Part shown: piece by piece, positions 40,676 through 51,544 of the stretch
Numbering within the stretch: the first letter of the stretch is position 1
How the letters are laid out: each line of letters begins with the position of its first letter
The notes under the pieces: generated by a model
The model's input: only the letters and a program-made list of their open reading frames with translations
Told to the model about the DNA's origin: nothing
Databases searched by the model: none
Assembly (NCBI RefSeq): GCF_001942255.1
Contig: NZ_MKKC01000082.1
Location: 1-54,803 of the forward strand
DNA from: Nocardiopsis sp. CNR-923
GTDB lineage: Bacteria > Actinomycetota > Actinomycetes > Streptosporangiales > Streptosporangiaceae
Direction of reading: 5' to 3'
Length of the DNA stretch: 54,803 bases
Translations under genes and position numbers: made by a program

Positions 40676-41416
40676 TCAGCCCTCGAAGGCCATCGCCGCG
40701 ATGGGTTCCGTGGTCGGCTGTTCGGAACCGCCCTCGGGCTCGATCGTGACGGCCACGCCCTGGGCGTCCTCCGCCGCGGCGTCGGCGACGACGGGAACGG
40801 ACGCGCCCCGGTCGTCGACCGCGATGAGGCCGGCGGGTGTGACGGCCCCGTCCTCGTGCGTGATCCAGAGCTGGTAGTCGCGCCCGTCCAGGTCCGCCAA
40901 CCCCTGGGCGCCGAACACGATCCGCCCGCGTTCCTCGGAGTGGACGACCGTCATGCTGACGCCCTCCTCGGGTTCGCCGGACGTGTACGCGGCGTCGGGC
41001 GCGGTGAGCACCGACGTGATGAGCCGCTCCCGCTCCCGCAGATCCCGCACCTGGCCGAACTGGTCGACCACCGCCGCTCCGAGCGCGACCACCACGGCCA
41101 CGCAGGCGGCGAGCACCAGCCACGGGCCCCGTCCCCACCCGCGTCGGCCGGGTTCGGGCAGGCGCTCCGGAGGCGGGGCCAACTGGCGCGTCCGCGCGAC
41201 CTCCGCCATGACGCGCTCGCGCAGTCCCTCGGGCGGGGTCCGGGCCGCCGCCCGGCCGATCAGGGCGGCGGTCTCGGAGAAGCCCCGGACCTCCTGCACA
41301 CAGGACGCGCACGTGGCGAGGTGGTCCTCGAAACGCGTGCGTTCGTCGGGCCCGAGGGCGTTGAGCGCGTAGGCCCCCGACAGCCGGTGCGGGTCCTGGC
41401 TCAGCGATCTCCTCAC
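40676..41416 (-). CDS. rskA: Anti-sigma-K factor RskA
   Basis: 246 residues. N-terminal ZAS-like zinc domain with YALNALGPDERTRFEDHLAT and CASCVQEV (HxxxCxxC); helix for sigma binding (GLRERVMAEVARTRQLAP); one membrane segment GPWLVLAACVAVVVALGAAV at about 110-130; extracytoplasmic RskA domain (DYQLWITHEDGAVTPAGLIA, GVAVTIEPEGGSEQPTTEPI). It holds SigK inactive and releases it after regulated proteolysis. GTG start overlaps the sigK stop (GTGA), so both are co-translated. Confidence 0.92.
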   Translation of the reverse strand: MRRSLSQDPHRLSGAYALNALGPDERTRFEDHLATCASCVQEVRGFSETAALIGRAAARTPPEGLRERVMAEVARTRQLAPPPERLPEPGRRGWGRGPWLVLAACVAVVVALGAAVVDQFGQVRDLRERERLITSVLTAPDAAYTSGEPEEGVSMTVVHSEERGRIVFGAQGLADLDGRDYQLWITHEDGAVTPAGLIAVDDRGASVPVVADAAAEDAQGVAVTIEPEGGSEQPTTEPIAAMAFEG

Positions 41417-42015
41417 CACTCCACCCCCAGGCAGTCTCGTAGTCGGATCAGTCCGTCGCGCATCCGTGTCTTGACGGTGCCCAGCGGCGTGGCCAGGAGC
41501 CGGGCGACCTCCCGGTAGGTGTACCCGCCGTAGTAGGCCAGGCGGACGGACTGACGCTGGAGGTCGGTGAGCGTGTCCAGGCACCGCCGGACGCGTTCGC
41601 GCTCCAGCCGGTCACCCACCTCCTCCGCCACCTCGTCGAAGGGGCGGTGGGTCTCGGACGCCGCGGCGCGGGCCTCCCGGTCGGCGGCGGCCTGTTCGGA
41701 GCGGACGCGGTCGACCGCCCTGCGGTGGGCCAGCGTCATCACCCAGGCCAAAGCGCTGCCCCGGTTCTCGTCGAAGCGGCAGGCCGTGCGCCAGATCTCC
41801 ACCAGGACCTCCTGGGCGACCTCCTCGGACTGGGCCGGATCGCGCAGGATCCGGCGTGCCAGCCCGTAGACGGAGGGGCTCACCAGCCCGTAGACCTCGT
41901 CGAAGGCCTCGTCGTCTCCGCGCGCCACGCGCCGCAGCAGGCCGCCGAGTCTGGCGCTCGGCGGCCCCTGGGCGACGACTCCGATGTCGAGGGGCCGCAC
42001 GGCATCCTCGTCCAT
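41413..42015 (-). CDS. sigK: ECF sigma factor SigK
   Basis: 200 residues. Region 2: DEVYGLVSPSVYGLARRILR, QSEEVAQEVLVEIWRTACRF, ALAWVMTLAHRRAVDRVR. Region 4: CLDTLTDLQRQSVRLAYYGG, TYREVARLLATPLGTVKTRM. It matches the SigK type with a long linker (ETHRPFDEVAEEV). Directs transcription of its redox-related regulon, in mycobacteria including the fasciclin lipoproteins Mpt70/Mpt83. Here a fasciclin gene lies directly upstream, in keeping with that regulon. Confidence 0.92.
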   Translation of the reverse strand: MDEDAVRPLDIGVVAQGPPSARLGGLLRRVARGDDEAFDEVYGLVSPSVYGLARRILRDPAQSEEVAQEVLVEIWRTACRFDENRGSALAWVMTLAHRRAVDRVRSEQAAADREARAAASETHRPFDEVAEEVGDRLERERVRRCLDTLTDLQRQSVRLAYYGGYTYREVARLLATPLGTVKTRMRDGLIRLRDCLGVEW

Positions 42016-42162
42016 CTACTCACTTCCTCTCGCGGGCGGTCGGGGACGGGGTCCGGACGGTCCGGCGTCAGCGCGCGGACCGCCCGGACGGCGGCGGGCC
42101 TCAGGGAGTGTTCCGCGGACACCTGCCCCGCCGCGTGACGGGCGCCGTCCGCGGCACACGCC

Positions 42163-42798
42163 CTAGGACGGCATCAGCACCGTGTCGACGATGTACACCG
42201 TGGCATTGGCGGTCCGCACGTCGCCGCACACCACCCGGGCGTCCCCGTTGACGGTGTAGTCCTCCCCGGAGCCCTCGGCGGTGACCTGCCCGCCCTGGAG
42301 CGAGGTGAACGACCCGTTCTCCAGGTCGGCGGGGGTCTGCCTGCCCTCGACGACGTGGTACGTCAGCACCTCCGTGAGCTGCTCGCGGTCGGCGAGGAGG
42401 GCGTTCAGGTCCTCCTCGGGGATCGCCGCGAAGGCGTCGTCGGTGGGGGCGAACACCGTGATGTCTTCCGCCGAGTTGAGCGTGTCGACGAGGTCGGCCT
42501 CACCCACCGCCGTGACCAACGTGGACAGGACCGGATTGTTGGAGGCGGCGGTCGCGACCGGGTCCTGGGCCATGCCCTCGAAGCTGCCAGCCCCTTCCTC
42601 GGGCACCGCGGCGCAGCCGGGGCCGAACGCCTCCGTCGCGGACATGCCGCCGCCGGCGGTCCCCTCCGCGGTCTCCCGCGTCTCCTCGGGCGACGCGGAG
42701 TCGGTGGCCTCCTCGCCTCCCATGCTCCCGCAGGCGGTGAGCCCGAGGGCGAGGACGGCCCCGGACGCGGCGGTGGCGAGGATGTTCGTGCGGATCAT
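42163..42798 (-). CDS. Fasciclin-domain lipoprotein (Mpt70/83-like)
   Basis: 211 residues. Signal peptide ILATAASGAVLALGLTACGS with lipobox LTAC, so lipid-anchored outside. A low-complexity Ser/Glu/Thr/Gly linker is followed by one FAS1 domain: NPVLSTLVTAVGEADLVDTL, ITVFAPTDDAFAAIPEEDLN (FAPxxxAF), LTYHVVEGRQTPADLENG, NATVYIVDTVLMPS. Starts ATG at 42798 after GGGAGA. In mycobacteria such proteins are SigK targets; here it is downstream of the oxidoreductase and upstream of sigK, all leftward. Confidence 0.9.
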   Translation of the reverse strand: MIRTNILATAASGAVLALGLTACGSMGGEEATDSASPEETRETAEGTAGGGMSATEAFGPGCAAVPEEGAGSFEGMAQDPVATAASNNPVLSTLVTAVGEADLVDTLNSAEDITVFAPTDDAFAAIPEEDLNALLADREQLTEVLTYHVVEGRQTPADLENGSFTSLQGGQVTAEGSGEDYTVNGDARVVCGDVRTANATVYIVDTVLMPS

Positions 42799-42862
42799 GG
42801 ATATCTCCCTTGACTCGTGCGAATGCGATCGCCGCGGATGCGGCGAGGGGGTGCGGTCTGGT

Positions 42863-44469
42863 TCAGTCCGCGACGAACCCGATGCGGTGCCAACCGGTGG
42901 CGCCGTCGGGAATCGGTTCGGCCCTGGCGGAAGGCTGGGTGGCGCCGGAGGCGTCGGTTGCCCGTACCTGAACGTCGTGTCGCCCAGGCGCCACCGATGT
43001 CTCGGCGACCCACTGGACCCAGGTGTCGATGCCCGGGACACGGGCGAGCTCGGCCTCCCACCACGCGCCGCCGTCGACCCGGACCTCGACGGCGGCGACG
43101 CCCCGGTGCTGTGCCCAGGCCACCCCGGCCAGGACGACGTCGCCCGACGCCACCCGACCGAGCGGCGAGGGCACGTCCACACGGGACATCGTCCTGATCG
43201 GCGCGCGGACCCCCCATCCGCGTCGGGCCCAGTAGGCCCGTTCGTCGGCGAAGCGGGTCAGCCGGATGTCGGTGATCCACTTGGTGGCACTGACGAAGCC
43301 GTACAGTCCGGGGACGATCATCCGGGCCGGAAAGCCGTGTTCGACGGGTAGGGGCTCGCCGCCCATGCCGACGGCGACGAGTGCGTCGCGTCCGTCCATG
43401 ACGACCTCCGTGGGGGTCCCGCAGGTCCAGCCGTCGGAGGACGTGCTGAGGATCTGGTCGGCGCCGGAGTGGACGCCCGCCCGCCTGAGGAGCGCCGCCA
43501 GTGGCGCCCCCAGCCAACGGGTGTTGCCGACCAGGTCGCCGCCGACCTGGTTGGACACGCAGGAGAGGGTGATGTCGGCCTCCTCCAACGGCAGGGTGAG
43601 GAGTTCGTCCATGGTGATCTCGAACGGGCGGTCGACCATCCCGTGGATTCTCAGGGTCCACCTCGACGGGTCCGTTCGGGGAACGGTGAGGGCGGTGTCG
43701 ATCCGGTAGAAGTCGGAGTTGGGGGTGGTGAAGGGGGTGAGCCCGGGGACGCCCAGTTCGGTCGCGGCGGGCAGCGGAGGAAGGGCCACCGCGGGTTCGG
43801 GCAGGGTCGGGGCCGAACCCGCGGGGCCACCCCCCAGTAGCCGGGGAACCCAGTGGCCGACGGCGCCGGCGGCGGCGGACGCCCCCAGAACCCCGGTGGC
43901 GGTCAGGACGAATCCGCGCCTTCCCGGGGCGCGTGCGATGGGGAGCGCCTCCCTCCGCGCCGCCGCCCGCGCCGTCGTGTTCCCCTCCTCCCCGGAACGG
44001 AGGTATCGGTGGGCGCTCCTGAGCAGGAGCGCCAGCCCCAAGGCTCCCGACACCGCGCCGACGAGGACCGGGACCACGGCTCCCGGGTCGTCGGCGCGGC
44101 GCAGGAGGACGGCGGCCGCACCCGCCGCCGCCAGGATCGCCAGTCCGAGGTGTCCGAGGACCGGGCGCCGGAGCGCCGCGATCCCCAGGACGGCGCCGGA
44201 CACGGCGAGCACGACCACGATCCCCGTGAGCAGCACGGGCTTGTCGGCCGTGCCGAGGATCGAGATCGCCAGGCGCATGAGCGCCGGGGGGCTGTTGTCG
44301 ACGAGCGCGTCGCCGACGGAGACCACCGGGGACGCGGTCCCCAGGACACCGGCGGCCAGCCCGCCCGCGCCGAGGGCCGCCCCGGCGGTGAGCAGGCCGA
44401 CGCCGGCGCGACGACGGTCTGGCGTCGGCGCTCGTGCGGTGCGGTGGCTCCCCGCGTCTCGATGGTCAC
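42863..44469 (-). CDS. Membrane-anchored molybdopterin (sulfite-oxidase-like) oxidoreductase; frameshifted
   Basis: About 535 residues after restoring one base near 44420. N-terminus: basic VTIETRGATAPHERRR, then in the next frame GVGLLTAGAALGAGGLAAGV, followed by several membrane segments (VLLTGIVVVLAVSGAVLGI, LGLAILAAAGAAAVLL). After residue ~200 the Mo-pterin fold: FYRIDTALTVPRTDPSRWTL, ITLSCVSNQVGGDLVGNTRW (Mo-ligating Cys), HGFPARMIVPGLYGFVSATK, WAQHRGVAAVEVRVDGGAWW, HRIGFVAD. The catalytic domain is expected outside the membrane. GTG at 44469 lies seven bases after a SigK-like -10, so the mRNA may be leaderless. Operon with the fasciclin gene. Confidence 0.85.
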
Positions 44470-44476
44470 GTGGGGG

Positions 44477-44505
44477 ATTCGGACCCCGGGGCGGAGCCGG
44501 ATTGG
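44477..44505 (-). promoter_or_regulatory. Candidate SigK-type promoter for the oxidoreductase-fasciclin operon
   Basis: Minus strand CCAATC (44500-44505), 17-base spacer, CCGAAT (44477-44482). The -10 equals the reported mycobacterial SigK -10 and the -35 is close to CCATCC. Seven bases separate the -10 from the GTG start, compatible with a leaderless transcript. Confidence 0.45.
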
Positions 44506-44628
44506 TCGGCGGAGGGATTTTCTCGCCGCAGGTTTTCCTGGTTCCACGGGGGACGGGTGGTCGGTCCGGGTGCCCGACTGGTGGAGGATGTTGCCGGTAC
44601 GTCCCCTCAACGATCGGAGTTCCCCCAC

Positions 44629-46224
44629 ATGGCGCGGAAGACGACCGTGACCGCGGTCGCGCTGACCGTATCGGGAGCCCTGCTGCTCAGCGGCTGCACG
44701 GCCACGGCGGACTGGTGGTCCGCGACATTCGGCGGGGCGTCGGGCCCGCCCGAGGTCCGGGAGGAGTTCCCCTACGTCCGCGAGGGCCGGATCTTCCAGG
44801 ACACGGGTCAGGACAGTGAGATGACCTTCTCGATCACGGGCCTGGAGCGCACCGGCGACCACACGGTCATGTACTACGAGGTGACCTACTCGGACGAGTT
44901 CTCGGGTCCCAACCGGAACCTGAGCATGGCGCACACCCTGATCGATCCCCTCACCGGCCGGGTGTACCGCCAGTTCCTCGACGAGGACGGTCTCAAGTAC
45001 GGGTCGCAGAGCCCGAACGGGGACGGTTTGTACCCTGTGCACGACGGTGTCACCAACGAGTACGTGCGCTATTTCCCGCGCCTGCCCGACGAGGTCGAGC
45101 AGGTGACCTTCCTCGGCAGCGGGCTGGGCGCGATGACCGGGATCCCGGTCCAGGACGTGGACGAGGAGCGGCCGGACCCCGAGGACCCGAACGGCGCCGA
45201 CCACCTCACCCTGGACGACCCTCCGCCGAGCGGCGAGAACCTCACCTTCGCCAACCGCCGCCCCGACGAGGAGGCCGTGGCCGACGAGGGGTGGGTGCAG
45301 AGCTTCGTCGACTCCGAGGTCGCCTCCACCACCCGTGACGGCGACCGCGAGATCATCTCGCTGCACTCGGACGTGATGTTCGCGTTCGACAGCTCGGACC
45401 TGACCGAGGAGGCGGAGGAGGTGGTCCGGCGCGCGGCCGCCACCCTCACCGCCAACGTCGATCCCGACGACCCCACCATCACGGTCGTGGGCCACACCGA
45501 CGGCATCGGCGGCGCCTCCTACAACGACGCCCTGTCCGTCGACCGCGCCGAGACCGTCCGCGACCTGCTCGCGGAGGAGATCGGCTCCGGGTACGCCCTG
45601 GAGGTCGAGGGGCGCGGCATGGACGAGCCGATCGCGCGCGAGGGCGGCCCCGACGACGAGCAGGCCCGCGCCCGCAACCGCCGCGTCGAGTTCTCCTACG
45701 TCTACGACACCTCGACGGAGGTCTCGGACGAGGAGGACTACGACGACGACGCCATCGGCGCCGCCCAGCGCAACGTCACCTGGCCGGCCCCCTACACCGA
45801 CGACCCGGGTTCGGTGGTGGCCAGCGGCGAGCTGGACGGCGTCCGCATGGACGTCTACCCGCTGCGCCGCGACGGCGCCTACGTGATCGGGACGTTCTCG
45901 CTGACCAACACCGGCGACCAGCCGCGGATCCCGGACCTGGGCGGCACGGAGTCGATCATGGCCGGCGGCCCGGAGCAGTTCAACAAGGGCACGCTCGGCG
46001 GGTTCCAGCTGCTGGAGCCGGAGATCGGCCTGGTGCGGTACGTGGCGCAGATGGACTTCGGCGAGGGCCGTCACAGCAGTTTCGCCGAGGAGGTGCACCT
46101 GCTCCAACCCGGCAACACCTACGATCTGGTCGCGGTGTTCCCGGCCCCCGCGGTGGACGTGGAGCGACTGACGCTGCGCGCCGGGCCGTTCGGTGAGTTC
46201 GAGGAGGTCCCGGTCGAGTTCTGA
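44629..46224 (+). CDS. OmpA-domain lipoprotein
   Basis: 531 residues. Signal VTAVALTVSGALLLSGCTAT with lipobox LSGC. Residues ~60-180 form a beta-rich domain (MTFSITGLERTGDHTVMYYE). At ~240-360 lies the OmpA/MotB peptidoglycan-binding domain: DVMFAFDSSDLTEEAEEVV, TVVGHTDGIGGASYNDALSV, ARARNRRVEFSY. The C-terminal ~170 residues are another beta domain. Actinobacterial proteins of this kind anchor to the cell wall. ATG at 44629 with GGAG nine bases upstream. Divergent from the oxidoreductase, so the intergenic region may control both. Confidence 0.85.
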   Translation: MARKTTVTAVALTVSGALLLSGCTATADWWSATFGGASGPPEVREEFPYVREGRIFQDTGQDSEMTFSITGLERTGDHTVMYYEVTYSDEFSGPNRNLSMAHTLIDPLTGRVYRQFLDEDGLKYGSQSPNGDGLYPVHDGVTNEYVRYFPRLPDEVEQVTFLGSGLGAMTGIPVQDVDEERPDPEDPNGADHLTLDDPPPSGENLTFANRRPDEEAVADEGWVQSFVDSEVASTTRDGDREIISLHSDVMFAFDSSDLTEEAEEVVRRAAATLTANVDPDDPTITVVGHTDGIGGASYNDALSVDRAETVRDLLAEEIGSGYALEVEGRGMDEPIAREGGPDDEQARARNRRVEFSYVYDTSTEVSDEEDYDDDAIGAAQRNVTWPAPYTDDPGSVVASGELDGVRMDVYPLRRDGAYVIGTFSLTNTGDQPRIPDLGGTESIMAGGPEQFNKGTLGGFQLLEPEIGLVRYVAQMDFGEGRHSSFAEEVHLLQPGNTYDLVAVFPAPAVDVERLTLRAGPFGEFEEVPVEF

Positions 46225-46248
46225 CCGGCTTCCCGCGGCTGAGGCGGG

Positions 46249-46281
46249 AGGGGCGCGGCCCAAGCGTGCGGGCGCGCCCCT
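46249..46281. terminator. Bidirectional terminator between converging genes
   Basis: Perfect nine-bp stem AGGGGCGCG / CGCGCCCCT after the OmpA gene stop and before the end of the leftward gene at 46324; a smaller stem CCCGC/GCGGG precedes it at 46232-46248. Confidence 0.65.
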
Positions 46282-46323
46282 CGTGCGTGCGACGCCGGGC
46301 GGCGGATCGGTCGGCGGTGGAGT

Positions 46324-47011
46324 TCAGCCCCTGATCCGCTCCGCGGCCGCCATGACGACCCGCTCCAGGTCCTCGCGCGGGACCTCGCCGTGCGTGGAGA
46401 TCGCGGTCACGTGCAGGTCACCGGGGAGCGACAGGTAGAGGTTGCGGCTGGAGCCGTCGACCGTTCCCACGTACTCCAGGTCCGCGCCCAGGCTGTCGGA
46501 CTCGTCCGTGTGGTAGGAGTCGACGTCGACGTCGACGTCCACCTCCCAGTTCATCCGCTCCTCGCGCCGGGCGCTGGACCACGTCCGGGTTGGCGCTCGG
46601 GTCGGCGCCCAGGGTGAACACCACGGTGAGCACGGGACGGTCGGACGCGGCGGCGCCGTCGCCGTACGAACACACCACCTGCTCGGCGCCGTCGATCCCC
46701 TCGACCGGGCCGACCTCCTCGGTCAGGACCGGGCCCGGGGCCAGGTCGCCCACGACCTCGGCCATGCCCGCGCACGACTCGGGCAGGGCGTAGCCGGAGG
46801 CGTCCGGGCTCTCCTCGGCCCCGTCGCTCGGTTCCGCGCTCGGGACGGCGTCGGCCATCCAGTCCAGCGGGTTCTCCACGTCGCCGCCGGGCAGGCTCAG
46901 GTCCAGGTCGAGGTCGATCACGCCGAAGCCGACGAGGACGGCTCCGCCGACCACGACGGCGACAACGGCCGTGCCCAGGCACGACAGGGGGGTGGAGGGG
47001 ATCAGGCGCAT
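46324..47011 (-). CDS. Secreted or membrane-anchored DUF3558-like protein; one apparent extra base
   Basis: About 228 residues. ATG at 47011, membrane segment CLGTAVVAVVVGGAVLVGFG near the N-terminus, linker, then ALPESCAGMAEVVGDL and GAEQVVCSYGDGAAASDRP (two cysteines, as in DUF3558 lipoproteins, here without a lipobox). TLGADPSANPDVVQ then shifts frame near 46575 to REERMNWEVDVDVDVDSYHT and VPREDLERVVMAAAERIRG. The shift needs removal of one base from a CCC run. An acidic VDVDVDV repeat is present. Function unknown; an envelope protein. Confidence 0.7.
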
Positions 47012-47148
47012 GGGTGGCTTTCGGCTCGGGGAGCGCCGGGCGGCGGGAGAGGCTCCGGCGGGGGTCACAGGGAAACTTAGCAAGTCTCCCGGGCTCCCCG
47101 CCGACGCGGCCGAGTCCGCGTTCCCGCCGCCCACGCGTCGCAGTCCGG

Positions 47149-48555
<1,407 letters not shown>

Positions 48556-48679
48556 GACGGGATCTCTCCTTGAGTGTGCTCGTGACGCACCCAGGCAGTC
48601 GGCAGGCCCGGGGTGTCGGATTGCCGAACGCCAGCCTAGCCGTGCGGCCCCGGCTCGTGGGTGAGCGGACGCGGACGGC

Positions 48680-49519
48680 CTACGCGGTCTCCTTGGCGGT
48701 CGCGCCTGCCGCGGCCTCGCGCCTGGCCTTCTCCGCGCGCCGCTGCTTGACCACGGGCCAGAAGGCCATCGCGAAGATGATCGCGAAGGTGAGCCACAGG
48801 GCGTAGCGGTCGACGAGGAGGACGATGTCGACCCCGGCCTGCCCGGTCGCGTGGCCCACCGCCGCCACGGTCCCGGTGAGCAGGAGGGCGCCGAGGGCGT
48901 CGAAGAGGAAGAAGGTGCGCAGGCGCATGCCCGTCCAGCCCGCGGTGACGTGGATGAGGGCGGCGGGGATGCCCGGCAGGTAGGAGAGCGTGAGGGCGAT
49001 GCGGATGATCCACGGGTTGAGGTCGTGTGCCTTGTCGGCGAACTTCTGGGCCCGCTCGCCCTGCGCGAGGAGGTTGATGAAGCCGCGCCCCCAGCGCCGG
49101 CCGACCCACCAGAACAGCCAGTCGAGCTTGACCTTGCCGAAGACGCCCGCGACCAGGACGAGCCAGAGGGGGATCCGCCCGAGCGAGGAGTAGGCCGCGG
49201 CTGCGCCGATGGCGGCGTTGCTGCCGGTGAGGAAGGCCAGCCCGATCGGGTGGTCGGCGATGAGGAGCGGCTTGACCGGGGTCAGGGCGAGGAAGAAGAC
49301 CGGGATGCCGATGGCGCAGGCGAGCAGGGCCTTGTCCTGCCGGGTCGCCTTGCCCTTCCAGGGCTTGATCGCGCGGAGGGCCTCGCGGGCCTCCTCCTCG
49401 CGTCTGGCCCTGGCCGCGGCCTTTGGGTCGACGGGGGCTTCGTCGGTCGTGGTGGTGTCGTCGGGCTGGCCGGCCGCGGACGTGCCGTCGGTCGGGTCGG
49501 TGTTCCTCTGCGTCGCCAT
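48680..49519 (-). CDS. VTT/DedA-like membrane protein
   Basis: 279 residues. ATG at 49519 ([12 protein letters not shown]). A disordered acidic and Lys/Arg-rich N-terminus ([19 protein letters not shown]) is followed by about six membrane segments: [98 protein letters not shown]. The GRRWG and SYLPGIPA features match the VTT (SNARE-associated Golgi/DedA) domain, which handles lipid flip-flop. The longer open frame beginning at 51472 fuses it to its neighbour only because of an indel near 49810. Confidence 0.75.
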   Translation of the reverse strand: MATQRNTDPTDGTSAAGQPDDTTTTDEAPVDPKAAARARREEEAREALRAIKPWKGKATRQDKALLACAIGIPVFFLALTPVKPLLIADHPIGLAFLTGSNAAIGAAAAYSSLGRIPLWLVLVAGVFGKVKLDWLFWWVGRRWGRGFINLLAQGERAQKFADKAHDLNPWIIRIALTLSYLPGIPAALIHVTAGWTGMRLRTFFLFDALGALLLTGTVAAVGHATGQAGVDIVLLVDRYALWLTFAIIFAMAFWPVVKQRRAEKARREAAAGATAKETA

Positions 49520-49652
49520 GGTTCCCAGCATGTCGTGATGGACCCGGGGGTCGTAGTGGCACGCGTCACCGTGTCGGGATGCGAGACGCGGCGCGCGCGA
49601 CATGACGGTTGTCATATCCGGACGCCCGCGGGTGCGCGGCGTCCACCAGGGG

Positions 49653-51472
49653 CTACCCGGGGTCGTGGTGGGTTCTGGGCACCGGGGGCAGGGGCCAGCG
49701 CCACGACGGGGCCCACTGATGGCTCTCCGAGACGTTCGGGGGCATCGGCGGGAGCAGGTGCGCGCCGGGCGGTCGGCCGTCTCCGGGGGACGGCGGTTCG
49801 GGGGCGTGGGCGGCGGTTCGGCCGCCCACGGGTGGGGTTCGGGCGCGAGCTCCGGCTCGGGCGGCTGGATCCGCTCAGCGGCGCCGTCCGCCGTCCAGTT
49901 TTCACCGGGCGCCAGGAACCCATCGGAGTCCCCGACTCCACCCGTCACCGTGGCCTCGCGAGGCGTCCGGAAACCGTCGGGATCGTGGTGCTCGTCGGTG
50001 TCCCAAGGAAGGACGGATCCATCGGTCCCGCCGAAGCCGCTGGACCCGGCGGCCTCGCGCGTTTCGGGCCTGGCGTGGGGCTCGCTGGACTCGTTGGACC
50101 CGTGTGTGGCTCCCCGCTCGGGGGACCCGCTCTGCTCCGCGGCACCGTCCGTCGCCCAGATGGCATCGGGCTGACCGGCCGGTTCCTCGGCGGCACCGTC
50201 CGTGGCCCAGACGGCGCCGGGGCTCGCGGGTGCGCCGAACCCGTCCGCGTCTACGAACCCGCCGCCTGTCCGGGGCTCGTCGTCCCCTTCGGGGGGCAGC
50301 ACGTCGAACGGCGCCGACGGCGGGCCCGCATCGACCTCCGCGAAGTGCGCGGCCACACCGAAGTGGCGGGGGGCGCGCTGCGAACCCGTGTCGTCGTGTT
50401 CGATCGGCGGCGCCAGCGGGTGACGCACCGATCCCGCCGGGTGGGTGCGCGACCACCACGCGGCGGCCTCGTCGGGGTGCAGCTCCTCCAGGATCTCCAA
50501 CGACCCGGGGATGTGCGGGTGGCGGCGTCCCGCCCGCCACGAGTGCGCGAGCGACTGCGGCTCCAGGACCAGCACCCGTTCACCCTCGACCAGCGGGATG
50601 TCCCCGGGAACGGCCTCGTTCCCGACCCACGTGCCGTCGCCGCCGACGAGGTCCCACTCGCCGCGCACGACGTCCGCCAGCGGGTCGCCGGGCGCGTTCC
50701 GGGACGCGGCGCTCCACCGGGGGTCGGGGCGCGTCCCCGGAAGCCCGCGTCCCTCCTTGCCGATCAGCGCGTCCGCGAGCAGCGTGTGCAGTTGGAAGTT
50801 GTCGCCCAGTCCGTCGAAGCGCACACGGAACCCGCGCCACGACGCCCGGTCGAGGACCAGGACCCGGCTCACCTCGGCCATGCGCAGCAGCTCACGGACC
50901 TCGCCGAACTCGCTGAGCTGTGTGGACAGCGCCCGCACGATCTGGCTCAGGCCCTCCAGGGCGCTGGCGTCCCCGCGCACGGCCGCGCGCACGTCGGAGT
51001 CGCCCAGCATGGCCTTGGCGGCCAGTCCGTACCGCTGCGACGTCCACCAGCCGACCGTGGCCAGCGGCGCGTTGTCCCCGAGGACCTCCTCGACCCGCTT
51101 CTCCTCGGCCTCCGTCACGGTGTGCGGCGCGGGCAGCGCCCCACCGCCGGTCTTGTCCCACGCGTGCATGAACGCCACGGCGGCCTGGCCGTAGCTCCCC
51201 AGTTGGCGCAGTACCTCAAGCCCGACCTGGCCCGCCGGGGCACCCGACTCGACCAGTGCCCCGGCCAGGACGGCCAGGTCGGCGGCCACGCCCGCGACGG
51301 ATTCGCAGTCGGCGAGCACCGGTGCGAGCGCCTCCATGGCGGTGGCGAGTTCGTCCCTGGACACCTGGGAGGACAGCCGGAACACGTCGTGCACGGCGGA
51401 GGGGAACTCGGGCGCCTGGCTTGCGGCGGTGTCGAGGACGCGTTGGAACGCGGCGCGGAACTCTTCAGTCAC
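49653..51472 (-). CDS. Unknown protein with helical N-terminal domain and acidic repeat tail; frameshifted
   Basis: About 606 residues after one base is restored in a C-run near 49810. Residues 1-~330 are globular: FRAAFQRVLDTAASQAPEFP, ELATAMEALAPVLADCESVA, LEVLRQLGSYGQAAVAFMHA, WWTSQRYGLAAKAMLGDSDV, VRFDGLGDNFQLHTLLADAL (possibly TY-Chap/SUKH-like, low certainty). The tail is disordered, with repeats of the type VWATDGAAEE, IWATDGAAEQ, NWTADGAAER, and ends in the next frame as VSESHQWAPSWRWPLPPV before TAG at 49653. Host chromosomal gene; no function assigned. Confidence 0.55.
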
Positions 51473-51544
51473 CCGAGAATCCTTCCATATCCGCCCGTGT
51501 CTCCCGTGGGCCGGACAGGCGTGGACATTTCATCCCGGGATGGG

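Noticed and set aside
48680..51472. Single 930-aa protein joining an unknown N-terminus to a VTT membrane domain
   Set aside because: An indel near 49810 removes the true stop at 49653; ATG at 49519 starts an ordinary VTT protein.
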